Source: Providencia rettgeri
GTDB lineage: Bacteria > Pseudomonadota > Gammaproteobacteria > Enterobacterales > Enterobacteriaceae
Assembly: GCF_023205015.1 (NCBI RefSeq)
Contig: NZ_CP096258.1
Coordinates: 2,294,001 to 2,358,000 of the forward strand
DNA: 64,000 bases
Reading direction: 5' to 3'
Below are positions 44,562 through 51,533 of this stretch, piece after piece. Below the pieces are notes generated by a model. It was not told where the DNA came from and searched no databases. It was given only the letters and a program-made list of their open reading frames with translations. The translations under genes and the position numbers were made by a program. The stretch's first letter is position 1; every line of letters starts with the position of its first letter.

Positions 44562-44894
44562 GTGAGCCACGCAATTGAATTTATTGAAACGAGCTTTTTT
44601 ACTAAACAAATCCAATCTATAGCGACACAAGAAGAACTTAGGATATTACAAAATGAACTTATCGCATGGCCAGATAAAGGCGATATCATCCAAGGCACAG
44701 GTGGGCTACGTAAAATTAGGATGGCAACGGGTAATAAAGGGAAAAGTGCAAGTGTACGCGTTATTTATTTCCTAGCTACAGCAGAAATTATTTATTTTAT
44801 AATGGCTTACCCAAAAAATGTCAAAGACACGCTAAGTGACTTAGAAAAAGCAGAATTAAAGAAACTAACGAAATTACTAAAAAATGAGGTGTAA
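44562..44894 (+). CDS. RelE/HigB-type toxin
   Basis: This 110-residue protein starts at GTG 44562; AAAGGGAGGG lies 7 bases before it, whereas an upstream in-frame codon has no ribosome site. The features W-P-D-K-G-D-I-I-Q-G-T-G-G-L-R-K-I-R and V-R-V-I-Y-F are those of the RelE-superfamily subgroup paired with NadS antitoxins. R-x-I-Y-F and the lysine-rich C-terminus suggest a ribosome-dependent mRNA interferase, but catalytic residues vary in this subgroup. The toxin-first order with a downstream HTH gene is the HigBA-like arrangement. Confidence 0.85.
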   Translation: MSHAIEFIETSFFTKQIQSIATQEELRILQNELIAWPDKGDIIQGTGGLRKIRMATGNKGKSASVRVIYFLATAEIIYFIMAYPKNVKDTLSDLEKAELKKLTKLLKNEV

Positions 44895-44895
44895 A

Positions 44896-45180
44896 ATGAG
44901 TATATTCAACGAATTAAAAGCCTCTTTAGAAGAAGCTGTTGAAATTAAAAAAGGCCAGCAAAAAGCTGCCAATATCACACGTTACGAAATAACTGACGTC
45001 AAAGCAATTCGAGAACAACTGAATGTATCACAAAGCGAATTAGCTCACGCACTAGGTACGAGTATCGATACCATTAAAAGTTGGGAGCTTAAACGACGAA
45101 ACCCAACAGGGTTAGCGGCTAAAATACTCATCGCGATTAAGCGTAATCCAGCCCTGTTTACTGAATTAGCCGAAATCTAA
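44896..45180 (+). CDS. NadS-family HTH antitoxin
   Basis: This 94-residue protein starts at the ATG at 44896, one base after the toxin stop. GAGGTG lies 4 bases upstream, inside the toxin end. The N-terminus F-N-E-L-K-A-S-L-E-E-A-V-E-I-K-K-G and the HTH segment (L-N-V-S-Q-S-E-L-A-H-A-L-G-T-S-I-D-T-I-K-S-W-E) ending K-R-R-N-P-T-G-L-A match NadS antitoxins. It should bind the palindrome at the operon promoter and neutralise the toxin. Confidence 0.87.
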   Translation: MSIFNELKASLEEAVEIKKGQQKAANITRYEITDVKAIREQLNVSQSELAHALGTSIDTIKSWELKRRNPTGLAAKILIAIKRNPALFTELAEI

Positions 45181-45201
45181 TCATTTCAATATTTATAAAA
45201 T

Positions 45202-45224
45202 GAGTGGCTTTCTAATAGCCACTC
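45202..45224. terminator. Hairpin, antitoxin / yciH
   Basis: GAGTGGCT (45202-45209) pairs with AGCCACTC (45217-45224), between convergent genes. Confidence 0.6.
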
Positions 45225-45246
45225 ACGATAAAAAACCTTACGTTAA

Positions 45247-45573
45247 TCAGCCACCAGCTAACTTAACGTGAAACCCTTTCGCCTCAAGGTACTGTTTAAT
45301 AACATCGCGTTTATCACCTTGAATTTCAACGTTACCATCTTTGACTGCACCGCCACAGCCACATTTCTTTTTAAGGTCAGCGGCCAATTTAGCCAATTCA
45401 TTATCGTCAAGGTCAAGACCTGTAATAACGCAAACCCCTTTCCCTTTACGGCCTGAAGTCTCACGGCGAATTCGCGCAATACCATCGCCTTTAGGTCTTT
45501 CAACTTTGGGTTTATCTTCAGCAATACGCCCTGTTTCTGTACTGTAAACAAGACGACTATTAGAATCACTCAT
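45247..45573 (-). CDS. yciH: SUI1-like translation factor YciH
   Basis: This 108-residue protein of the eIF1/SUI1 family has the core motif R-R-E-T-S-G-R-K-G-K-G-V-C and the cysteine-containing K-K-C-G-C-G-G-A-V-K-D-G. YciH affects initiation fidelity and represses translation under stress in E. coli. It overlaps pyrF by ATGA and is the last gene of lapA-lapB-pyrF-yciH. Confidence 0.94.
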   Translation of the reverse strand: MSDSNSRLVYSTETGRIAEDKPKVERPKGDGIARIRRETSGRKGKGVCVITGLDLDDNELAKLAADLKKKCGCGGAVKDGNVEIQGDKRDVIKQYLEAKGFHVKLAGG

Positions 45574-46295
45574 AGCAAACCTTCAATAGATTGATTGATT
45601 TGTTGCAATGTCCCTGTTGGGTTTTCACTACGTGTAATCGGGCGCCCAATCACCATATAATCGACACCCGCTTTCACTGCATCTTGTGGTGTCATGATAC
45701 GACGTTGATCCCCAACCTCACTTCCCGTAGGCCGGATACCTGGGGTAACTAATTTGAAATCAGCACCACATAGCTGTTTTAAGCGTTGTGCTTCATGGGC
45801 TGAGCAAACAACACCGTCTAACCCACATTGCTTCGTTAATAAGGCCAAACGCTCTGCATGATCTGCTGGTGAAGCGTTAATCCCAACACCGATAAGATCA
45901 GACTCATCCATACTCGTTAATACGGTTACTGCGGTAAGTAATGGTGCATCTTTACCATAATGTTCAAGTGATTGACGCGCGGCTTCCATCATACGAGCGC
46001 CTCCACCAGCGTGAACATTAACCATCCAAACCCCCATTTCAGCCGCAGCCGCAACAGCACGAGCCACCGTATTTGGAATATCATGGAATTTCAAATCTAA
46101 GAAAATATCGAAACCACGTTCATGGAGTGACTTAACAAATTGAGGACCATTAAAAGTAAACATTTCTTTGCCTACTTTTAAGCGACAATCACGTGGGTCA
46201 ATGCGATCCACAAAAGCCAAAGCCTCATTAGCATCTTCATAATCAAGTGCCACAATAATTGGCGAATGTGTGTGGTTCTCAGTTGAGGAAATCAT
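45570..46295 (-). CDS. pyrF: Orotidine 5'-phosphate decarboxylase PyrF
   Basis: PyrF catalyses the last step of UMP synthesis. The 241-residue TIM-barrel has the catalytic D-L-K-F-H-D-I-P-N-T. V-A-L-D-Y is at the N-terminus, and V-T-P-G-I-R-P and I-G-R-P-I-T form the phosphate site. It is translationally coupled to yciH and follows lapB by 45 bases. Confidence 0.97.
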   Translation of the reverse strand: MISSTENHTHSPIIVALDYEDANEALAFVDRIDPRDCRLKVGKEMFTFNGPQFVKSLHERGFDIFLDLKFHDIPNTVARAVAAAAEMGVWMVNVHAGGGARMMEAARQSLEHYGKDAPLLTAVTVLTSMDESDLIGVGINASPADHAERLALLTKQCGLDGVVCSAHEAQRLKQLCGADFKLVTPGIRPTGSEVGDQRRIMTPQDAVKAGVDYMVIGRPITRSENPTGTLQQINQSIEGLL

Positions 46296-46340
46296 TTCTT
46301 AGCCTTTAAAGAGTCGTTATTATTTAATAAGGTGACGCTG

Positions 46341-47513
46341 TCACTGCCCGTCTAGCCCGCGAATAGGCTTAATTGTGTCCCAAGAGCGACAAGATGGGCA
46401 ATGCCAATATAATGCATGCGATGTAAACCCGCATTTATGACAACGATAATCGGGTTTTGTACGAATTTGTTCTCCTACCATTTTACGAAGCAAAATCAAA
46501 CTTTCTTTTGCCCTTCCATCTTCCGCTTCTTCAAGATGGTAGTCCATTAAACGATAGAATAAACGCATGGTCGGGTGACGTTGAATTTGGTCGTTAATAT
46601 AATTTGCAGCCGCTTCATGATTTTGTTTTTCAACAATAATATCAGCTAAATAAAGTTCTGCGATAGCCCCTGAATTACCTGCAACACACTGACGTAAATA
46701 ATCTTCCCATTCATCCGCTTGGCTTATATGTTGATAACAATCAAACAGTAATGGTAAGGTTTCAGTAACTAGTTCTCTATCTTGTTCATAAACTTGTTTT
46801 AGAACATGAATCGCTTTATCGTAATTACCTTGTTCGATAAACAATCGCCCTTTCATAATTGAAACCCGAGCACAGTGGTTGTCGGCTTGCTCAGCTTTAT
46901 TTAACAATGTCAGCGCATCTTCGAGATCATCACTCGCAAGTTGTTGGGTCGCTAATTCGCAATAAAAATGGGCAATTTGCTCTCGTAGCTCTGAGGCCCC
47001 TAATTTAACCAGCTTTCCAGCCGTTTCAATGGCTTTAGTCCAGTCACTGGTTAGTTGGTAAATATTTAATAGGGATTGCAAAGCACTTTGTTTGAAATCA
47101 ACTTCATCCGTTAATTGCTGAAACATATTTTCTGCACGGTCATAAACCCCTGCAGCCATATAATCTCGGCCAAGTTGTTGGGTTGCTAATAAGCGTTGTT
47201 CAAATGATAAAGCGGCGCTTTCTACCAGCGATTGGTGAATACGAATGGCACGTTCAACTTCACCTCGAGAGCGAAATAAATTTCCCAAAGTGAGATGAGC
47301 CTCAAAAGCGGAACTGTCTTCATTTTTTAGCATGTCGAGGAACAAATCGACAGCTTTATCTTGTTGATTAGACAATAGGAAGTTAACGCCTGTCACATAA
47401 TCACGTGACAAGCGATTCGCATGTTGTTGCTTATCTTGTTGAGCACTTCTGCGCCCCATGTACCAACCGTAAGCAGCAGCAACTGGTAGCAGCAGAAACA
47501 GCAACTCGAACAT
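46341..47513 (-). CDS. lapB: LPS assembly protein LapB (YciM)
   Basis: LapB is a 390-residue membrane-anchored adaptor that promotes FtsH-dependent LpxC degradation, setting LPS levels. It has an N-terminal transmembrane segment (residues 1-18). TPR-type helical repeats run over residues 35-350. The C-terminal rubredoxin-like zinc ribbon is C-H-K-C-G-F then C-P-S-C. It is 6 bases downstream of lapA. Confidence 0.96.
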   Translation of the reverse strand: MFELLFLLLPVAAAYGWYMGRRSAQQDKQQHANRLSRDYVTGVNFLLSNQQDKAVDLFLDMLKNEDSSAFEAHLTLGNLFRSRGEVERAIRIHQSLVESAALSFEQRLLATQQLGRDYMAAGVYDRAENMFQQLTDEVDFKQSALQSLLNIYQLTSDWTKAIETAGKLVKLGASELREQIAHFYCELATQQLASDDLEDALTLLNKAEQADNHCARVSIMKGRLFIEQGNYDKAIHVLKQVYEQDRELVTETLPLLFDCYQHISQADEWEDYLRQCVAGNSGAIAELYLADIIVEKQNHEAAANYINDQIQRHPTMRLFYRLMDYHLEEAEDGRAKESLILLRKMVGEQIRTKPDYRCHKCGFTSHALYWHCPSCRSWDTIKPIRGLDGQ

Positions 47514-47519
47514 ACAGGA

Positions 47520-47837
47520 TTATTCCTTGTTCTGAGCCGTCACTAATGAGGTTGAATCGGAAATATTATTTTCTCCAGCACCTAATTGTGATTCTAAACG
47601 TCTAATTTTACGACGTGCGTTTTTTAGGCTAACAATGACTCGTAAATAAAACACAGCACAAATTAGCCACCCTAGCACAAAACCGACACCAAAAAGTGAT
47701 GCAAGAAGGGTTGATAATGAGAAATCCCCTTTTGCAATCAGGTAGTTAAATGTAATAACCTGATCATTGCTTGAACCTAGCGTAATCGAAATAATAAAAA
47801 AAGCGACCGCTAGTAATAAAATCAGAAAATATTTCAC
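47520..47837 (-). CDS. lapA: LPS assembly protein LapA (YciS)
   Basis: This 105-residue inner-membrane protein has two transmembrane segments (about residues 1-20 and 42-65) and a basic cytoplasmic tail, as in E. coli LapA. It works with LapB in LPS homeostasis and is first in the lapAB-pyrF-yciH operon. Confidence 0.93.
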   Translation of the reverse strand: MKYFLILLLAVAFFIISITLGSSNDQVITFNYLIAKGDFSLSTLLASLFGVGFVLGWLICAVFYLRVIVSLKNARRKIRRLESQLGAGENNISDSTSLVTAQNKE

Positions 47838-47945
47838 ATTTATTCCCGTTATCAGTTCTATTCATCCAATAATATCTACCTCTTAAGGTAGCATTTCCAA
47901 CGCATTCAGACAAAGTAATTTATTTTATACAATAGGAAATTAAAG

Positions 47946-47968
47946 TTAAAAACCCCCTAATTAGGGGG
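47946..47968 (-). terminator. Terminator after pgpB (minus strand)
   Basis: CCCCC and GGGGG arms surround TAATTA. On the minus strand the stem is followed by a five-T run and further T/A bases. Confidence 0.75.
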
Positions 47969-47982
47969 AACTTGATGAAAGA

Positions 47983-48705
47983 TTAATCGGCTTTACTCAA
48001 TAGCCCCCATAAACGCAAAATATAATAACCAAATACCGTAAAACAAGCACTGATGACCACGGAAGTAATGATATCAATAGGCCAATGCATGCCCAACAAC
48101 ATACGGCTAAAGGCAATACCCTCAGCCCAAATAGCAAGCCCTATCGATAACGCATATAAACGTTGTTGCCAAAAAAGCGCAATTAAAAACAATGCCCAGC
48201 CCGCTGCAAATAGCATATGACCCGAGGGGAAAGAATAGCCTGTTTCTGCTTGCCAATGCTTACGCTGCCATTTAGGCACATTCTCATCTTGTTTAACGGT
48301 ATCTTTAATTAGTTTCGCTCGTATACTGCGTTTTAACTCATAAAAATCTGATGTCGGAATTTGATATTCGCTTGCTAGCCATTCTACATAAGGACGCGGT
48401 TCTTTAAATGTGTTCTTTAATGCGCTTTTTAAGCCTTGTTGCAGTAATACAACACTAATAAGAATAAGCAAAATCTTCAGGCATTGTTTCTTTTTTGAAC
48501 GGAAAACCAATGCGACAGCGCCAAGGAATAGTAAAGACGTTAAAATACTATAAGGCGCTCCTGCCGTGTTCGTTAGCCAAAGCAGCCATTTTATTGAGTG
48601 AAACTGGTTTTCTGGTGACCAGTGCCAGCCTGTAATCATCATCAACGTGGGCGGTATTATTAATAACAATGCAAAAGCACAAACGACCAAAACAGTTTTT
48701 TTCAT
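47983..48705 (-). CDS. pgpB: Phosphatidylglycerophosphatase B PgpB
   Basis: PgpB is a PAP2-family membrane phosphatase acting on phosphatidylglycerophosphate and undecaprenyl pyrophosphate. The 240-residue protein has about six hydrophobic segments. All three PAP2 motifs are visible: K-E-P-R-P-Y, P-S-G-H, and S-R-M-L-L-G-M-H-W-P-I-D. It is divergent from ribA and precedes lapAB, as in E. coli. Confidence 0.95.
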   Translation of the reverse strand: MKKTVLVVCAFALLLIIPPTLMMITGWHWSPENQFHSIKWLLWLTNTAGAPYSILTSLLFLGAVALVFRSKKKQCLKILLILISVVLLQQGLKSALKNTFKEPRPYVEWLASEYQIPTSDFYELKRSIRAKLIKDTVKQDENVPKWQRKHWQAETGYSFPSGHMLFAAGWALFLIALFWQQRLYALSIGLAIWAEGIAFSRMLLGMHWPIDIITSVVISACFTVFGYYILRLWGLLSKAD

Positions 48706-48918
48706 TCAATGTATTCCAAATAAAGTTCTATTAAATATACAAATATTCCATTCACGCATTATTAACTCTGTTATAGTAATACAGTGTTGGCAGTGTGCAA
48801 AGAATACCAACCTCTATATGCTAAACGTCATATAGCATCGATGTAATATAGTTAAGCTACTTTGTATCGATAAACGTTATTAATTAAGCAAGAGTTACTT
48901 TAACTAATGAAAGAAAAT

Positions 48919-49515
48919 ATGCAGCTAAAACGCGTTGCTGAAGCAAAGCTCCCGACACCTTTCGGTGAATTTTTAATGGTGGGTTTTGAAGAAATCGCAA
49001 CAGGTCGTGATCATGTAGCGTTAATTTTTGGCGATATATCAGGAAATACACCAGTTCTCAGCCGGATCCACTCCGAATGTTTAACCGGAGATGCATTATT
49101 TAGTCTACGCTGCGATTGTGGTTTTCAATTAGAAGCCGCACTTTCCCAGATTAGTAAAGAAGGCCGAGGAGTATTACTTTATCATCGTCAAGAAGGCCGA
49201 AACATTGGCTTACTGAACAAAATTCGCGCTTATGCATTACAAGATCAAGGCCTCGATACAGTTGAAGCCAACATCAAACTCGGATTTAAAGCCGATGAAC
49301 GTGATTTTACCTTATGCTCTGATATGTATAAATTATTGGGGATTAACGAAGTCCGTTTATTGACGAATAACCCGAAAAAAATCGACATCATGCGTGAAGC
49401 AGGAATCAACGTTGTAGAGCGTGTACCACTGATTGTCGGCCGTAATCCAAGTAACGAGCATTATCTTGACGTTAAAGCAGAAAAAATGGGACACATGCTA
49501 TTTAAACACCAGTGA
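48919..49515 (+). CDS. ribA: GTP cyclohydrolase II RibA
   Basis: RibA opens GTP in the first step of riboflavin synthesis. The zinc ligands C54, C65 and C67 are in H-S-E-C-L-T-G-D-A and L-R-C-D-C-G-F, and H-R-Q-E-G-R-N-I-G-L follows. The ATG at 48919 (M-Q-L-K-R-V-A-E-A-K) aligns exactly with E. coli RibA; an in-frame ATG lies 4 codons upstream. No FMN riboswitch pattern was seen before it. Confidence 0.96.
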   Translation: MQLKRVAEAKLPTPFGEFLMVGFEEIATGRDHVALIFGDISGNTPVLSRIHSECLTGDALFSLRCDCGFQLEAALSQISKEGRGVLLYHRQEGRNIGLLNKIRAYALQDQGLDTVEANIKLGFKADERDFTLCSDMYKLLGINEVRLLTNNPKKIDIMREAGINVVERVPLIVGRNPSNEHYLDVKAEKMGHMLFKHQ

Positions 49516-49522
49516 TCTCACC

Positions 49523-49555
49523 AAAGGAAGAGTGCTCTGCTCTTCCCTTTATTTT
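49523..49555 (+). terminator. Terminator after ribA
   Basis: GGAAGAG (49526-49532) pairs with CTCTTCC (49540-49546), then T-rich sequence. Confidence 0.75.
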
Positions 49556-49705
49556 CCCCTATTGCATTATAACCTCTCGATGTGTGTCATTTATTGGCTA
49601 CTATATTCACTTTCTTTCCATAAGGTTTATACTGTTAGCCATCTGATTACCCTGATGAATAAACTGGGTTCTTAAGGTTTATTCCGCATACTACCAGGAG
49701 ATACT

Positions 49706-50683
49706 GTGAACAACCTGCATTCCATTCAACGCATGAGAAGATTGCGTAAAACTGAAAAACTCCGCTCTTTATTCCAAGAAACACATCTTTCCGTTAATGA
49801 CCTTTGCTTGCCAATTTTTGTTGAAGAAGAACTCGACGACTATATGCCAATCAATAGCATGCCGGGTGTTATGCGTATTCCAGAGAAACGTCTTGCTTAT
49901 GAAATTGAGCGAATTGCAAATGCAGGAATAAAATCAGTGATGACCTTTGGGGTTTCCCATCATCTTGATGATAATGGTAGTGATGCATGGCAAGAAAATG
50001 GTTTAGTGGCACGTATGTCACGTATCTGTAAAGAAACCGTCCCTGAAATGATAGTGATGTCTGACACCTGCTTCTGCGAATATACCTCTCACGGTCACTG
50101 TGGTGTCATGCATGGCCATGTCGTTGATAACGATGCAACTATCCATAACCTAGGTCTACAAGCTGTTGCTGCTGCACGCGCAGGTGCTGATTTTATCGCC
50201 CCTTCTGCCGCAATGGATGGCCAAGTTGCTGCAATTCGCCATGCACTTGATGAAGCTGGTTTTACAGACACCGCCATTATGTCTTACTCCACAAAATTTG
50301 CCTCAGCACTGTATGGCCCATTCCGAGATGCAGCGGGTTCATGCCTTAAAGGGGATAGAAAAACCTATCAGATGAACCCAATGAACCGCCGTGAAGCACT
50401 ACATGAATCACTAATTGATGAACGTGAAGGTGCTGACGCGCTAATGATTAAACCTGCTGGGGCTTATTTGGATATTATTCGTGATTTACGTGAGCATACC
50501 CAATTACCTATCGGGGCTTATCAAGTCAGTGGCGAATATGCGCAAATTAAGTTTGCTGCTCAAGCAGGTGCAATTGATGAAACGCGTGTAGCTCTTGAAA
50601 CACTCGGGTCTATCAAACGCGCAGGGGCTGATCTTATTTTCACTTATTTTGCTTTACAATTAGCCGAAGCCAACGCGTTATAA
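49706..50683 (+). CDS. hemB: Porphobilinogen synthase HemB
   Basis: HemB condenses two 5-aminolevulinates to porphobilinogen. Schiff-base lysines are K197 (S-Y-S-T-K-F-A-S) and K249 (M-I-K-P-A-G). The zinc site is C122, C124 and C132. Length is 325 residues. The start codon is GTG, with CAGGAG about 7 bases before. In E. coli hemB is not next to ribA, so its location here is a lineage difference. A strong terminator follows. Confidence 0.96.
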   Translation: MNNLHSIQRMRRLRKTEKLRSLFQETHLSVNDLCLPIFVEEELDDYMPINSMPGVMRIPEKRLAYEIERIANAGIKSVMTFGVSHHLDDNGSDAWQENGLVARMSRICKETVPEMIVMSDTCFCEYTSHGHCGVMHGHVVDNDATIHNLGLQAVAAARAGADFIAPSAAMDGQVAAIRHALDEAGFTDTAIMSYSTKFASALYGPFRDAAGSCLKGDRKTYQMNPMNRREALHESLIDEREGADALMIKPAGAYLDIIRDLREHTQLPIGAYQVSGEYAQIKFAAQAGAIDETRVALETLGSIKRAGADLIFTYFALQLAEANAL

Positions 50684-50695
50684 TCGCTTTCCGTT

Positions 50696-50742
50696 AAAAA
50701 AAACCGCATCACTGTACATAATCACAGTAGTGCGGTTTTTTG
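50696..50742 (+). terminator. Strong terminator after hemB
   Basis: AAAACCGCA and TGCGGTTTT arms, with an inner ACTGT/ACAGT pairing, end in a six-T run. Confidence 0.85.
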
Positions 50743-50793
50743 CCATTTTTGGTGAATAATATCACTTAAACAGACTTATTTATAACCAAATAG

Positions 50794-51237
50794 CTATTTT
50801 GCTCTTTGCAATTCAAGTTGTTGAGTTAAAGTTTGGGCATAATGCTTTGCTTGTTCTGCTGTTGCTAGGCCAGCAATTAACAAATCTTGTTTACCCGCAG
50901 ATGTCGTTGCAACTACTCCCCAGTAATCAACTTCAACCGTAATACTTTCAGGGTTTTGATCTGGCATTGGCAAAATATCAAAGTAGTCTTGTAATGGTGT
51001 AATCGTAATAGTGGTGTAATCTGCATTTAAGCCCAGTGGAAATTCTTTGTCTGCATATAGACGCAAATCATGAACTTCCGTTTCAGGTGTTCTCATCACA
51101 ATAGAATATAAGTTAGGTATGTGCTCCAAAATGTCACGAACCTCTTCGTTCGCGCCATCAAAATGGGATGTGGTTAATAAGATATCTGCTGCCCACAACG
51201 CCCCTTTATAGAAATCGGTTTCATTGATATCTGCCAT
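50794..51237 (-). CDS. Hypothetical acidic protein
   Basis: This is a 147-residue acidic protein. The ATG at 51237 is chosen because AAGGA lies 7 bases upstream; the ATG at 51243 would put it too close, and a farther ATG at 51321 lacks a site. It starts M-A-D-I-N-E-T-D-F-Y-K-G-A-L-W-A-A-D and has no signal peptide or membrane segment. I do not recognise a family. It lies between hemB and acnA, facing hemB. Confidence 0.7.
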   Translation of the reverse strand: MADINETDFYKGALWAADILLTTSHFDGANEEVRDILEHIPNLYSIVMRTPETEVHDLRLYADKEFPLGLNADYTTITITPLQDYFDILPMPDQNPESITVEVDYWGVVATTSAGKQDLLIAGLATAEQAKHYAQTLTQQLELQRAK

Positions 51238-51481
51238 ACTCATTTCCTTTATAGTGTTTTCGATAAGCTCTGTCACATGGTGACCTGTACTAAAGCCATT
51301 ACATTCAATCATTTTGCACAAAGAAACTTATTTATGGCGAAATTCACCCTATTTTCATCTAGCCGAGTAGCGACTATTTTCTCCTGTAATTTACCGTCTA
51401 TTGCACACCATAACGTAGATTGCCATCAAAAATATTGAGAAAAAACAAGATTGATAAATAAGATTAAATATTAAAAAACAA

Positions 51482-51514
51482 AAACGCCCGTAGGATACAA
51501 TCTTACAGGCGTTT
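51482..51514 (-). terminator. Terminator after acnA (minus strand)
   Basis: AAACGCCCGTAGGAT and ATCTTACAGGCGTTT pair with two wobble or mismatch positions around a 3-base loop. A T-run follows on the minus strand. Confidence 0.7.
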
Positions 51515-51533
51515 AAGTGTGATGGTTTAATGA

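Noticed and set aside
48706..48906. FMN riboswitch upstream of ribA
   Set aside because: None of the conserved RFN stems or the AGGGTRA-type core could be found. In E. coli the FMN element belongs to ribB, not ribA.
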